Counted from the first letter of the stretch, positions 1 through 9,414 are shown. The stretch: DNA of 53,611 nucleotides from UMGS621 sp964468815 (GCA_964468815.1 CAYXWN010000008.1:1-53611); one strand, 5' to 3'. Made by a program: numbers and translations. Notes: a model not told the origin generated them from the letters alone.

Positions 1-55
<55 letters not shown>

Positions 56-85
56 ATTCCGTCTTCTGTTTTTCAACGCTAAAAA

Positions 86-115
86 ATTATACCAAAATAG
101 AGGAAGAATTGTCAA
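86..115 (-). promoter_or_regulatory. sigma-A promoter of the tRNA-Gly gene
   Basis: Minus strand: -35 TTGACA (110-115), 18-bp spacer, -10 TATAAT (86-91). Both hexamers are perfect consensus. The predicted start is about 24 bases before the mature tRNA 5' end. Confidence 0.8.
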
Positions 116-222
116 CTGATTTTTGTCTGTTTTTCAAAAATTTCTAAAATAAAAAGTTTTACCACTTTTCACACGACAAAAAAGAGAAAAGAGCGAGGTG
201 GAGACAAAAAATCAAAAGATTC

Positions 223-690
223 CTAAAAAAACGGGACAATTTTTGCGACAGCTTTTTTTTCGTCGATTACAAGATACGCATACGACGATGCGTTCGTGTA
301 ATAAGAGAACGTGCCGGGATTGACGAAAAGGGTGTTCTTTTCGTCGGTTTCCGCCAATGCCGAATGCGTATGCCCGTACAAAACGATATCCGAGCCGATT
401 TCCTCCGCGTGCAACGCAAGCGAAGTGAGCGAATGCTTTACGCCGTAACAATGCCCGTGCGTTAAAAGAATTTTTCTCCGTTCGACTTCTAAAACAATCT
501 CCTTTTCCCCGTAAGCGTCGCAATTTCCGCCGACGGCATAAAGTTTTTCGGCGATCTCCTCTAACGACAAAACGTCGCTCACGCCGTCGCCGCAAAAGAA
601 AACGTAATCCGCTTCTCGCATAATCGGCAACAGAGCCGCCACCCTTTCCCGATTTCCGTGCGTATCCGATAAAACAACCGCCGTTTTCAT
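223..690 (-). CDS. YfcE/MJ0936-type metallophosphoesterase
   Basis: This 155-residue protein is a small calcineurin-like phosphodiesterase that uses two bound metal ions. Visible family motifs in order are SDTHGN near residue 8, FCGDGV near 32, GGNCD near 53, LTHGH near 76 and YGHTH near 104, the complete metal-binding set. It has no signal peptide, so it is cytoplasmic. Its ATG overlaps the rdgB stop by 4 bp (ATGA), so the two are probably translationally coupled. The pairing of rdgB with a YfcE-like gene recurs in Firmicutes. The natural substrate of this subfamily is not settled; members hydrolyse phosphodiester model substrates in vitro. Confidence 0.9.
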   Translation of the reverse strand: MKTAVVLSDTHGNRERVAALLPIMREADYVFFCGDGVSDVLSLEEIAEKLYAVGGNCDAYGEKEIVLEVERRKILLTHGHCYGVKHSLTSLALHAEEIGSDIVLYGHTHSALAETDEKNTLFVNPGTFSYYTNASSYAYLVIDEKKAVAKIVPFF

Positions 691-1256
691 AACAACTTTC
701 TCAGCGCCTCAACCGCTCTACCGCGATGAGATACCGCGTTTTTTTCTTCCTCCGTTGCGTCGCCGAACGATTTTTTTAAATCGTAAGAATAAAAAAGAGG
801 ATCGTACCCGAAACCGCCCTTGCCGTTTAACGAGGAAAGAATTTCCCCTGCCGTTTCCCCCTGCGCGAAGAGAATTTCCCCGTTTTTGCGGTAAAAAACC
901 AACGCGCAAACGAATTTCGCGCGACGATCCGTAATCCCCTCCATAACCGAAAGTAATTTGCGGTTGTTACTCTCAGCCGTTCCGTCCCCCGCATAACGGG
1001 CGGAATATACGCCGGGCGCACCATCCAAGGCTTCTACCGCCAAACCGGAATCGTCCGCTAACGCGTCCTCACCCAAAGCCTCGGAAACGACTTTCGCCTT
1101 GATGAGCGCATTCTCGTAAAAAGTATTACCCGTTTCCTCGATCTCGTCAAAAAAACCGGCTTCTTTCATCAAAACGACGTCGTATTCGGGGAAAAGCGCG
1201 GAAAATTCGCGAGCCTTTCCGACGTTTCCCGTTGCGAGAATCAATTTCTTTTTCAT
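687..1256 (-). CDS. rdgB: XTP/dITP diphosphatase (RdgB/HAM1 family)
   Basis: House-cleaning nucleotide pyrophosphatase, 189 residues, which hydrolyses non-canonical purine triphosphates such as dITP and XTP to monophosphates. The N-terminal ATGNVGKAREF nucleotide-binding motif, ADDSGLAV with GAPGVYSARYAG (metal and base recognition), GKGGFGYDPLF and the final SHRGRAVEAL are all present and in order, and the length matches the family. The start is supported by AAAGGAG nine to ten bases upstream. It lies between an alcohol dehydrogenase and the phosphoesterase with which it overlaps. Confidence 0.95.
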   Translation of the reverse strand: MKKKLILATGNVGKAREFSALFPEYDVVLMKEAGFFDEIEETGNTFYENALIKAKVVSEALGEDALADDSGLAVEALDGAPGVYSARYAGDGTAESNNRKLLSVMEGITDRRAKFVCALVFYRKNGEILFAQGETAGEILSSLNGKGGFGYDPLFYSYDLKKSFGDATEEEKNAVSHRGRAVEALRKLL

Positions 1257-1274
1257 TCGCCATTTCTCCTTTCG

Positions 1275-2435
1275 TTATAAGCAATCTCTTAAAATCGCGA
1301 CAACGTCTTCCGCCGAAAGCGGAACGAAGCGGTTGTCCGGTACGGGAATTTTTACCTTGTGCGCCATTTTTTCAAAATATTCCGTCCCGATCCCTAGTTC
1401 GGTCAACGTAGACGGAAGTTTTAAGGTATCGTACAAAAAAGTCTCTGTTTTTTCGATCGCAAGCTTGGCGATTTCAAAATCGCCAAGCGATTCGTCTATC
1501 CCCCACACGTTTACGCCGTATTCTCGGAAACGCCAAACCGTATTTTCATTTAAAACATAGCGCATCCAACGGGGCGTAACGACGGCAAGCCCGACGCCGT
1601 GCGTGATATCGTAAAAGGCGGACAATTCGTGCTCGATACCGTGCACCGACCAATCTTCTCCCTTTCCGTCGTCGATTAAATCGTTGATCGCAAGAGAGGA
1701 AGCCCACATCAAATTTGCGCGAGCCTCGTAATCGTCCGGTATACGCATGGCGACGGGCGCGTATTTTATTACCGTTTTCATTAAAGCCTCGGCAAAGCGA
1801 TCTTGAATATAGGCGGTTTTTACCTTAGAAAAATACACCTCGAAAATATGAGAAAGAATATCCGCGCTTCCTGCCGCCGTTTGCCGTTCGGGAACGGTAA
1901 AGGTATAAGTAGGATCAAGCACGGAACAAGTCGGGCGCGCAACCACGCAACCGAGTTTTTCATTGGTTTCAAAATTCGTGATGACGGCGAAAGCGTCCAT
2001 TTCCGATCCCGTAGCCGATAGCGTAAGCACGGAAAAAACGGGTAACGCCCCGTCAAAAGCGGACATAACGACCAAATCCCAAGCGTCCGTATGCGGCGTT
2101 ACCGCCGCGCCGGCGATTGCCTTTGCACAGTCGATCGTCGAACCGCCGCCGACCGCCAAAACGCCCGTAAGCCCGTTTTCCCGAATCACATCGACGCCCT
2201 TACGCACGCTTTCAATACGCGGATTCGGCTCGACTCCGGAAAGTTCGCAAAAACGAATTCCGTTTTCGTTCAACTCGGAAACGACAGCATCGTAAACACC
2301 GTTCTTTTTTATGCTTCCACCGCCGTAACAGAGCAACACACTGTTCGTAACCGCGGCGATCTTTTTGCCGAATCCCTGAATCGCTCCCTTTCCGAAGAGA
2401 ATTTCCGTTTCGATCAAATGATTAAAATTGTTCAT
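1275..2435 (-). CDS. iron-containing alcohol dehydrogenase (BdhA/YqhD-like)
   Basis: A 386-residue NAD(P)H-dependent group III alcohol dehydrogenase. The GGGSTIDCAKA cofactor loop near residue 97, the ADILSHIFEVYF segment near 190 (Asp and His metal ligands) and HGIEHELSAFYDITHGVGLA near 265-285 (two further His ligands) are all present. It probably reduces aldehydes or ketones to alcohols in fermentation; butanol-dehydrogenase-like members look like this, but the substrate cannot be fixed from sequence. AGGAGGAG precedes the ATG. It sits in an otherwise housekeeping run between ksgA and rdgB, with only 10 bp separating it from ksgA. Confidence 0.9.
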   Translation of the reverse strand: MNNFNHLIETEILFGKGAIQGFGKKIAAVTNSVLLCYGGGSIKKNGVYDAVVSELNENGIRFCELSGVEPNPRIESVRKGVDVIRENGLTGVLAVGGGSTIDCAKAIAGAAVTPHTDAWDLVVMSAFDGALPVFSVLTLSATGSEMDAFAVITNFETNEKLGCVVARPTCSVLDPTYTFTVPERQTAAGSADILSHIFEVYFSKVKTAYIQDRFAEALMKTVIKYAPVAMRIPDDYEARANLMWASSLAINDLIDDGKGEDWSVHGIEHELSAFYDITHGVGLAVVTPRWMRYVLNENTVWRFREYGVNVWGIDESLGDFEIAKLAIEKTETFLYDTLKLPSTLTELGIGTEYFEKMAHKVKIPVPDNRFVPLSAEDVVAILRDCL

Positions 2436-2445
2436 TTTACTCCTC

Positions 2446-3273
2446 CTATCGTCTCAAAATTTTATCCGATAACGCCACGAAAGAAGCGGTTGAAAGGGTT
2501 TCCCCCCGTGCTTTTAAGTCAATGCCGCAATCGGTCAGCAACGCTTCCGCTTGCGGACGCGTGAGAGAAAACGTCTGCATCAAATTATTGCACAGCGTTT
2601 TTCTGCGATTGTTAAAGCCTGCACGCAAAGTTTCCCGAAAGCAAGCGCGATCGGCAATCGCGTATTTATTTCGATCAATATCAATTCGCACGACGGCGGA
2701 ATCGACGTTGGGGCGCGGCGTAAACAATTCCCTCGGAACACGACGAATCTTTTTCGCCGTTCCGACAGCGTCTACCGCAACCGTGATCGCTCCGAACGCA
2801 GCGGTATTTTCCATCGCCGTAAGGCGATCCGCAACCTCTTCTTGCACCATGACGACCAATCGCTTGCACCGCACGCTCTCTTCCACAAAACGCATCAAAA
2901 GGGGCGTCGTGATATAATACGGAAGATTCGCCACGACGATATAATCTTCCCCGATTTCCCTTTCAAGATCGCTCATTTTTCGCTTCATTACGTCCTCAAA
3001 GCGAATTTCGACATTGATTCTGTCTGACATAACGTCAGTTAAAATCGGCTGTAAAGTCCTATCTATTTCAAATGATATTACTTTTTTTGCGCAATCCGAA
3101 AGCGCACACGTCAAAGCCCCTGCCCCCGCACCGATTTCCAGCACGGTTTTCCCTGCGCAATCCGCGCTTTCCGCAATCGCCGCAAGCAAATTCCGATCGG
3201 TAAGAAAATTCTGACCGAACGCCTTTTTAAAGGAAAAACCGCGACGCGATAAAGCCTCTCTTAAATTTTCCAT
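2446..3273 (-). CDS. rsmA: 16S rRNA (adenine1518-N6/adenine1519-N6)-dimethyltransferase
   Basis: KsgA/RsmA methylates two adjacent adenosines in the 3'-terminal helix of 16S rRNA during 30S assembly. The 275-residue protein has GQNFLTDRNLL near residue 19, the SAM-binding LEIGAGAGALT near 45, and the catalytic NLPYYITTPLL near 115. The C-terminal helical domain is complete (length normal). In Firmicutes ksgA is often close to tatD and metG, as here, although a terminator-like hairpin (3363-3398) separates them. It is also called ksgA. Confidence 0.96.
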   Translation of the reverse strand: MENLREALSRRGFSFKKAFGQNFLTDRNLLAAIAESADCAGKTVLEIGAGAGALTCALSDCAKKVISFEIDRTLQPILTDVMSDRINVEIRFEDVMKRKMSDLEREIGEDYIVVANLPYYITTPLLMRFVEESVRCKRLVVMVQEEVADRLTAMENTAAFGAITVAVDAVGTAKKIRRVPRELFTPRPNVDSAVVRIDIDRNKYAIADRACFRETLRAGFNNRRKTLCNNLMQTFSLTRPQAEALLTDCGIDLKARGETLSTASFVALSDKILRR

Positions 3274-3362
3274 AAATTACCGATATCCCTTTTGTATATT
3301 TCAAAAAATCCGGACACATACTGCTACCGTAAGGCTTATCCCTTACAGCGCGATTTCCTACT

Positions 3363-3398
3363 AATGAAAAGAAATACGTCGAACCATCGGCGTATTTC
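3363..3398 (-). terminator. intrinsic terminator after the radical SAM gene
   Basis: Minus strand hairpin with arms GAAATACGCCG (3388-3398) and CGACGTATTTC (3371-3381), one G-U pair, a 6-base loop, then TTTTCATT. It lies 12 bases beyond the radical SAM stop codon. Confidence 0.7.
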
Positions 3399-3410
3399 TT
3401 TTTCTCTTTT

Positions 3411-4013
3411 TTAACTATCCCGAATCATAGCGCGAACGCGCAAATTCAATCCGAGATCTTCCGCCAAACGACGGCAAGCGTCAACCGCGGATTCTCCGAT
3501 GCAATCCACCACGGAAAGCACGGTTTCCATACTCTTATCCCGACACAAACAAGCAAAACGCAAGAGTTCGTCAAATGCAGCCGCTCCGTAACGACTGTTG
3601 CAAACCGACTGATATTCCGCCGCAGTCGGCGCGTTCAAACTGACGTTTACTTTATCGACACACATCGCGAGTTCGGTCGTAATATCTCTTCCGTGAATGT
3701 GGTTTCCCTGCCCGTTGGTATTTAGGCGAACGGTACAACCGCGTTCCTTTAATTCCCCCGCAACCTCTTTTAATACGTCTAACCGCTCGGTCGGCTCGCC
3801 GAATCCGCAGAACACCGCTTCGGCAAACGGACGATCTGGAATTTGAGCCAACACCTCGCTCGCCGTCGGCTCATGCTCCAACCAAAGCGCGTTGCCGTAA
3901 TAAGACTCCTTTCCGTTCCGCACACAAAAAGAGCATGCGTTCGAACAGCGGTTTGTCAAATTGAGATACAGATTGCCGTCCAACCAATAAGCAAAAACAT
4001 TCGACTTTTTCAT
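3411..4013 (-). CDS. TatD-associated radical SAM protein
   Basis: A short (200-residue) radical SAM enzyme with the [4Fe-4S] ligand motif CSNACSFC near residues 23-30, followed by CGFGEPTERL (the GE motif for SAM) near 69. This matches the described family of small radical SAM proteins encoded next to tatD; its reaction is unknown. The AUG follows the tatD stop codon by one base, with AAAGGAACGG as ribosome binding site inside the tatD end, so the two are probably co-translated. It ends at a terminator, so it closes the metG-tatD operon. Confidence 0.88.
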   Translation of the reverse strand: MKKSNVFAYWLDGNLYLNLTNRCSNACSFCVRNGKESYYGNALWLEHEPTASEVLAQIPDRPFAEAVFCGFGEPTERLDVLKEVAGELKERGCTVRLNTNGQGNHIHGRDITTELAMCVDKVNVSLNAPTAAEYQSVCNSRYGAAAFDELLRFACLCRDKSMETVLSVVDCIGESAVDACRRLAEDLGLNLRVRAMIRDS

Positions 4014-4014
4014 A

Positions 4015-4800
4015 TTAACCGTTCCTTTCTTTTAATTTCGGAAAGAGATTTTTTGCATTTTGCGTAACACAATCACACATTATTTCACAAGGAATTTCCT
4101 TACAATTTGCCAATTTTTCAGCAATGATGGAAACAAGCATAGGTTCATTCCGTTCTCCCCTCTTCGGGTGCGGAGCAAGATAAGGACTGTCCGTTTCCAC
4201 TACACACCGATCATTCGGCACAAACACCGCGATTTCGGGTAAATTCTTCGCATTCCGAAAGGTTAAAGGTCCGGCAAAGGATAGATAAAACCCTAAATCC
4301 AAAACCATCTTCGCCGTTTCGCAACTTCCCGAAAAACAATGCATAACGCCGCCGTTTCGCAAATAACGCCGCTCCGATTGCAATATTTTTATCGTATCTT
4401 CCGTAGCGTCACGCATATGCACGGAAATCGGAAGATTCAACGAATCCGCCAGCCGAATCTGTTCGATAAACGCGCGCTTTTGCTCTTCTTTATGATCGGA
4501 ATCCCAATGATAATCCAGCCCAATCTCCCCGATCGCGACGCATTTTTCTCCCTCGGCAAGCGATTTTAACACACCGAGAGCGGAATCCGTCACCTCTCCG
4601 CACGAATCCGGATGAACACCAACCGCGTAATAAACAGAAGAAAACCGCTCTGAAATCGCCTGAACACGTGCGGAAGAAGCCAAATCATACCCGATGGAAA
4701 CAGCTCGAATCACGCCTGCCGCCTCATAATTCGACACGATCGAATCGAGTTCCCCCGCAAAGCGTTCGTCCGTTAAATGACAATGCGTATCAATCAACAT
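4015..4800 (-). CDS. tatD: TatD family metal-dependent hydrolase/deoxyribonuclease
   Basis: A 261-residue amidohydrolase-fold nuclease. Metal ligands are visible in IDTHCHL at the N-terminus, GEIGLDYHWD near 92, HMRDA near 128, MHCFSGS near 153 and ETDSPYLAPHP near 205. TatD proteins are 3'-5' DNA/RNA exonucleases, with proposed roles in DNA repair or proofreading of D-aminoacyl-tRNA. The start codon overlaps the metG stop (TAATG), indicating coupling. Operon order metG-tatD is classic in Firmicutes, and the radical SAM gene follows directly. Confidence 0.94.
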   Translation of the reverse strand: MLIDTHCHLTDERFAGELDSIVSNYEAAGVIRAVSIGYDLASSARVQAISERFSSVYYAVGVHPDSCGEVTDSALGVLKSLAEGEKCVAIGEIGLDYHWDSDHKEEQKRAFIEQIRLADSLNLPISVHMRDATEDTIKILQSERRYLRNGGVMHCFSGSCETAKMVLDLGFYLSFAGPLTFRNAKNLPEIAVFVPNDRCVVETDSPYLAPHPKRGERNEPMLVSIIAEKLANCKEIPCEIMCDCVTQNAKNLFPKLKERNG

Positions 4801-6761
4801 TAAAAAATTCCGCTTCCGTCCGGGAAGTTCGCCCGTTCGGGAGTAACCAAAGAAAGATTACCCTCTTCGTCCTCCGCACACAAAATCATGCCTTGACTTT
4901 CAATTCCGCGTAATTTTACCGGCTTCAAATTTGCGATCATAACGACGCTCTTTCCAACCATTTCTTCGGGCGTATAGTGTTTTGCGATTCCCGAAACAAC
5001 CGTACGCGTTTCTTCTCCCAAACGAACGGTAAGTTTCAAAAGTTTATCCGCCTTTTCCACCTTTTCGCAAGCAACGACGAACGCAACGCGCAAATCCACC
5101 TTGCCGAAATCGTCAATCGCGATCTCCGGCTTCTTTTCTTCTTGTTTCACTTCTTTTTTCTCTTCCTTTTTATTCGCCGCGGCGATTTTATCAATCTCCG
5201 CAATTTCCTTTTTCAAATCAATCCGCGGAAAAATCGGCGGAAGTTTTTCAACTTTTGTTCCCGCAACCAATCCGCCAAACCGTTTTACCGTATCGAAACG
5301 GTCCACCTTAGCCCCGTCAATCGAATACGACGCCAAAATAACGTCCGCCACTTTCGTCAAGAACGGTTTTAACAAGACCGCCGCAATACGGATACATTCG
5401 GATAAACGATATAGCACAGTCCCCAAACGAGCGCGTTTCGATTCGTCTTTCGCCAAAACCCAAGGCGCAGTTTCGTCGATATATTTATTCGCCCGTTGAA
5501 TCAAACGAAAGATCTCCGTCAACGCCTCCGGCGCATTCAACGCTTCCATCGCCGCGTTCGCGCGGTCAAAAAGTCCCTCGGCCATCGCAATCAACTCATC
5601 GTCAGGACCTTCCCGATCGCCTGCCGCCGGCAATACGCCGCCGAAATACTGCACGATCATCGCCGTTGTACGAGAAACCAAATTTCCGAGATCGTTAGCC
5701 AAATCAAAATTGATCCGATTCAAAAGACTCTCGTTGGTATAAATACCGTCCGAACCGAACGGAATTTCCCGTAATAAGAAATACCGCACCGCATCGCTTC
5801 CGTACCGCTCCGCAAGTTGATGCGGATCAACGAGTTCCGTACGAACGAGATCCCCCTTACTCTTAGAGAGTTTATCACCGCCGATTAAAAGCCACCCGTG
5901 CCCGTAAACCTGCTTCGGAACGGGAAGATCGAGCGCCATCAACAACGCCGGCCACACGATCGCATGAAAACGAACGATTTCCTTCCCCACCAAATGCAAA
6001 TCGGCAGGCCAAAAAGTTTCATATAAAGACGGATCGTCCGTACCGTACCCCAATGCGGAAATGTAATTCGCAAGCGCGTCTACCCACACGTAAACAACGT
6101 GATCGGGATCGAACGAAACGGGAATTCCCCACTTTAAGGACGTTCTCGAAATACACAAATCCTGCAACCCTGCTTTCAAAAAATTATTGACCATTTCGTT
6201 CATACGCGATTTCGGCTGCAAAAATTCGGGGTTTTCTTCATAGAGTTTCAAAATACGGTCGGCATACTTGGAAAGACGGAAGAAATAACTCTCCTCCTTT
6301 TCTTTATGCACCGGTCTGCCGCAATCCGGACACTTGCCGTCCTTTAACTGCGCTTCCGTCCAAAACGATTCGCACGGCGTGCAGTACCAGCCCTCGTATT
6401 CCGCCTTGTAAATTTCTCCGCGACGATAAAGCTCCTCAAACAAACGCTGCACGCACTTTACGTGCTTTTCGTCCGTCGTGCGGATAAATTGATCGTAGGA
6501 GATATCCAACAATTTCCAAATCTCTTTCAAATCGGCAACCAACGGATCAACCAACTCGATCGGCTGCTTTCCTGCCGCTCTCGCCTTTTTTTCAATCTTC
6601 TGCCCGTGCTCGTCCGTTCCCGTCAAGAAATAGACTTTTTGCCCCAGCATCTTATGCCAACGCGCAAGCGCGTCGCAAATGACGGTCGTATAGCAATGAC
6701 CGATATGCCAATTACCGCTGGGATAATAGATGGGCGTCGTAATGTAATAAGTGTCTTTCAT
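4800..6761 (-). CDS. metG: methionyl-tRNA synthetase
   Basis: Class I aminoacyl-tRNA synthetase charging tRNA-Met, 653 residues. The HIGH motif appears as WHIGH near residue 18, the zinc-knuckle cysteines as CTPCESFW and CPDCGRP near 127-148, and the KMSKS loop as KLSKSKGD near 300. A lysine/glutamate-rich linker near 520-545 leads to a C-terminal tRNA-binding OB domain (from about 545, starting DDFGKVDLRVA) that dimeric bacterial enzymes carry. Its promoter is TTTACT-17-TATAAT at 6795-6823. No T-box leader fits in the 27-base leader. Confidence 0.97.
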   Translation of the reverse strand: MKDTYYITTPIYYPSGNWHIGHCYTTVICDALARWHKMLGQKVYFLTGTDEHGQKIEKKARAAGKQPIELVDPLVADLKEIWKLLDISYDQFIRTTDEKHVKCVQRLFEELYRRGEIYKAEYEGWYCTPCESFWTEAQLKDGKCPDCGRPVHKEKEESYFFRLSKYADRILKLYEENPEFLQPKSRMNEMVNNFLKAGLQDLCISRTSLKWGIPVSFDPDHVVYVWVDALANYISALGYGTDDPSLYETFWPADLHLVGKEIVRFHAIVWPALLMALDLPVPKQVYGHGWLLIGGDKLSKSKGDLVRTELVDPHQLAERYGSDAVRYFLLREIPFGSDGIYTNESLLNRINFDLANDLGNLVSRTTAMIVQYFGGVLPAAGDREGPDDELIAMAEGLFDRANAAMEALNAPEALTEIFRLIQRANKYIDETAPWVLAKDESKRARLGTVLYRLSECIRIAAVLLKPFLTKVADVILASYSIDGAKVDRFDTVKRFGGLVAGTKVEKLPPIFPRIDLKKEIAEIDKIAAANKKEEKKEVKQEEKKPEIAIDDFGKVDLRVAFVVACEKVEKADKLLKLTVRLGEETRTVVSGIAKHYTPEEMVGKSVVMIANLKPVKLRGIESQGMILCAEDEEGNLSLVTPERANFPDGSGIF

Positions 6762-6794
6762 GCTTCCTATCCTTAATCAAATTCTAATAGAAAT

Positions 6795-6823
6795 ATTATA
6801 CCTGCTTTTTACAAAAAAGTAAA
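6795..6823 (-). promoter_or_regulatory. sigma-A promoter of metG-tatD-radical SAM operon
   Basis: Minus strand: -35 TTTACT (6818-6823), 17-bp spacer, -10 TATAAT (6795-6800). The start would be near 6788, giving a leader of about 27 bases. The -35 lies only 12 bases from the divergent spmA start codon. Confidence 0.65.
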
Positions 6824-6834
6824 CATAAATACCG

Positions 6835-7416
6835 ATGAGATTTCATAACTTTTTAGAGATGAACGCAATTTTCGGCACAGTAACGATACTGTCACTCGCC
6901 ATTTTAATCATAATCCGCCCCGAAGAGGCACTCGCCGCCATGATGAGAGGCGGAACAAAGGCAGCAGAACTCTCCGCCAAAATGACGGTAATCTACGCCG
7001 TGTGGTTCGGCATCTTTGAAATTTTGAAAAAAACAGGGCTTTCCGAAAAACTCGCAAAACTCTTAAAACCCGTCAACCGCCTTTTATTCGGCATACTCCC
7101 CGAAGAGGCGGAACGCTATATTTCACTCAATATGTCCGCCAATATTTTAGGCGTTTCGGGCGCGACCACGCCGATGGGAATCAAGGCAACGCAAACGCTT
7201 CTTAACAGCAAGAACACAGACTACACACACGCCGTACAAATGTTTTTCGTCATCAACGCAACGAGTATTCAGTTGATCCCGGCATCCATTATTTCCCTTC
7301 GAACAAGCCTCGGTTCGACAAACCCGTCGGACGTTCTTCTGCCGACCGTTCTCGCGACGGCGCTGTCCACCGTCATCGGCGTACTGTTGATGAAAATTTT
7401 CCGAAAAAAGGAGTAA
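6835..7416 (+). CDS. spmA: spore maturation protein A
   Basis: An integral membrane protein (193 residues) with the nucleoside-recognition (Gate) domain. It has hydrophobic segments near residues 15-28 and 45-65, the conserved stretch LNMSANILGVSGATTPMGIK near 100-120, and two further helices to the end. With SpmB it takes part in spore core dehydration in Bacillus and Clostridium. No convincing ribosome binding site supports either 6835 or the alternative ATG at 6859, so the start is uncertain by eight codons. spmB follows after 2 bp. Confidence 0.9.
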   Translation: MRFHNFLEMNAIFGTVTILSLAILIIIRPEEALAAMMRGGTKAAELSAKMTVIYAVWFGIFEILKKTGLSEKLAKLLKPVNRLLFGILPEEAERYISLNMSANILGVSGATTPMGIKATQTLLNSKNTDYTHAVQMFFVINATSIQLIPASIISLRTSLGSTNPSDVLLPTVLATALSTVIGVLLMKIFRKKE

Positions 7417-7418
7417 CC

Positions 7419-7922
7419 ATGCAATACGTTCTGCCCGTTTTGATTTTATTTCTGTTTCTCTACGCAATGATTCGAAAAGTCAAGATTTACGACGCCTTTA
7501 CCGAAGGCGCAAGCAGCGCGATCCCCTTGGCGATCAAATTATTCCCCTTTCTCGCCGCAATCTTTTTGTTGACCGAATTGTTTCAGGCAAGCGGACTTTC
7601 CGACGCGGTTTCCCGTATTTTATCCCCCGTTTTCGGACTGTTCGGGATTCCGAAAGAATTAACCAAGCTCGTCTTGATCAAACCCTTTTCGGGAAGCGGC
7701 TCATTGGCTTTGGTTAACGAAATTTTTACCGAATACGGCCTAGACAGTTACCTCGCGCGGTGCGCTTGCGTTATTTACGGTTGCAGCGAAACAGTATTTT
7801 ACATCGCCGCCGTCTACTTTGCAGGAACAAACTTTAAGGGGCTTTTAAAGCCCGTCGTCATTTCCCTCGTCGCAACCTTTGCGTCTGCAATTTTCGCTTG
7901 TTTTATTTGTCTGATCTTATAG
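7419..7922 (+). CDS. spmB: spore maturation protein B
   Basis: A 167-residue membrane protein of the same Gate-domain superfamily, the usual partner of SpmA. It has helices near residues 1-17, 33-55, 112-135 and 143-166, and the conserved stretch LIKPFSGSGSLALV near 85-100. AAGGAG lies at good spacing before the ATG, inside the spmA end. The pair indicates descent from an endospore former, although the genes alone do not prove that this strain sporulates. Confidence 0.93.
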   Translation: MQYVLPVLILFLFLYAMIRKVKIYDAFTEGASSAIPLAIKLFPFLAAIFLLTELFQASGLSDAVSRILSPVFGLFGIPKELTKLVLIKPFSGSGSLALVNEIFTEYGLDSYLARCACVIYGCSETVFYIAAVYFAGTNFKGLLKPVVISLVATFASAIFACFICLIL

Positions 7923-7992
7923 CCCCCACAAAAAACGCCCGTCGATTTTTTCAACGAGCACGTTTCTCATTCAAGATTCGATATAAAAACGG

Positions 7993-9414
7993 TTATTTCC
8001 GTCCGCCCTTTTTCGCCCAAAAGATCACAAGAACCACACCGACGATCACGAAAACCACCATCGTAAAAAAGGACGCGAAAAAGAAACCGTTCGCCACGGA
8101 AGCACACCCACAGTAATGTTCTTTCACTTCCGGAACATCGGACACAGAAAGAGAAAACTCCAACTCGCCGCTCGGCAAGTCCGAAAATTCCGCAACATAC
8201 CCGTTCTCCGCCCGATCAAACCCGCCTTGACTACACTCGACCATATAATACTGCGTAAGAATTTCAACAGACAACGAACCAAACGAAGCCCACGTAGTTG
8301 CCGGAGATAATAAATAACAATACCGATACAAAGACGGTTCATAATCGCCGTCGATCGACGGATACATCGGCGCAGTCACCTCGTTAATCAAATACGAATG
8401 AGGCGCAAGTTCGATTTCATATTCATACCAGCGCATCATACGATAAGGCAAAACCGTTCCGCAAGAAGCGTAGCCGAAAGAATACGTATCCAAACACGCC
8501 TGCTCGACGAACGCATTGTACCAATCGACCTTAGAAATTCCGCAATCCGCCTCGTACTCGGATAAAACCAAATCTTCAAACATCATCGTTTCTTCCGAAG
8601 CCAAATTCACGTTTCCGTCAATCACCCGCTTTTCACCGCCGTTTTCGTAAACCGTCCAAACAAGCGCACTTTGCAAAGCCTCTCCGATGACGTAAAGCGT
8701 CAAAGTACCGCCGTTTTTCACCCAAGTACCGACACGAATCCCGCCCGATTCCACAGACACACCCGAACAAGGCTCTAACATAACGCGCGTCAACGCTTCG
8801 TTCACGGAAATTTTTACCGAAGCGTACGCCGCCGTATAGCGTTCGTCTATCCCCGAAATCACATACGTCTTTTTCGTCACGGGGCGATCGGACGTAAAAA
8901 ACCCGTCGTCGATATAAGAATCCCTTAACTTTTTCAACTCATTCAAATCAAACGGAGCATTAAAGTTCGTATAGCGCAATTTGGTCGGAACAGGCTCGCC
9001 GTCTACCGTAACGCCGTAACGCTCGATATCCGCATCGTAATCCATCATCCCCGTTTCCTCGTTATACAACTCCGCGTAATCGGGATACTCTCCGAACGGA
9101 AAAGCCAAGGTCGCCTTTACCGCATAGTCGACCGGATTATAAAAACGGTACTGCGCCGAAACCTTTCCGCCGTAAGAGAGAAATCCCTCTCGGGATTCAT
9201 AATAATTAGACGAAAAATCACGCAAGTCAAAAACAAGTTTTTCACTCTCCACGACAATCGGACAATCCTCTTCCAAAACAGCCGCTCCCGAAGCAGTCGA
9301 GCCCGACCAATAAGTTTGTGCGGAATTTGACGAAACACTTGTTAAAGGAAAAACACTTGCCGCAACGAAAAGCCCCAATAAAAGCGCGATCCGCTTTTTC
9401 AAAAAAATTCTCAT
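7993..9414 (-). CDS. secreted, C-terminally membrane-anchored protein of unknown function
   Basis: I do not recognise the family. From the chosen start (473 residues) there is a signal peptide (MRIFLKKR, then a hydrophobic core) and a large extracellular region of beta-rich composition (roughly 30-435). Paired cysteines include CGCA just before a hydrophobic helix near 445-465, and the protein ends in WAKKGGRK, typical of a stop-transfer anchor with a cytoplasmic tail. The in-frame ATG at 9474 was rejected because it lacks a ribosome binding site and would bury the signal peptide; GAGGGG precedes 9414. Three TGACATWAT repeats lie 43-82 bases upstream of the chosen start. It faces spmB tail to tail. 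Confidence 0.75.
   Translation of the reverse strand: MRIFLKKRIALLLGLFVAASVFPLTSVSSNSAQTYWSGSTASGAAVLEEDCPIVVESEKLVFDLRDFSSNYYESREGFLSYGGKVSAQYRFYNPVDYAVKATLAFPFGEYPDYAELYNEETGMMDYDADIERYGVTVDGEPVPTKLRYTNFNAPFDLNELKKLRDSYIDDGFFTSDRPVTKKTYVISGIDERYTAAYASVKISVNEALTRVMLEPCSGVSVESGGIRVGTWVKNGGTLTLYVIGEALQSALVWTVYENGGEKRVIDGNVNLASEETMMFEDLVLSEYEADCGISKVDWYNAFVEQACLDTYSFGYASCGTVLPYRMMRWYEYEIELAPHSYLINEVTAPMYPSIDGDYEPSLYRYCYLLSPATTWASFGSLSVEILTQYYMVECSQGGFDRAENGYVAEFSDLPSGELEFSLSVSDVPEVKEHYCGCASVANGFFFASFFTMVVFVIVGVVLVIFWAKKGGRK

Noticed and set aside
6762..6834. T-box or other riboswitch before metG
   Set aside because: The leader from the predicted start is only about 27 bases, too short for a T-box.
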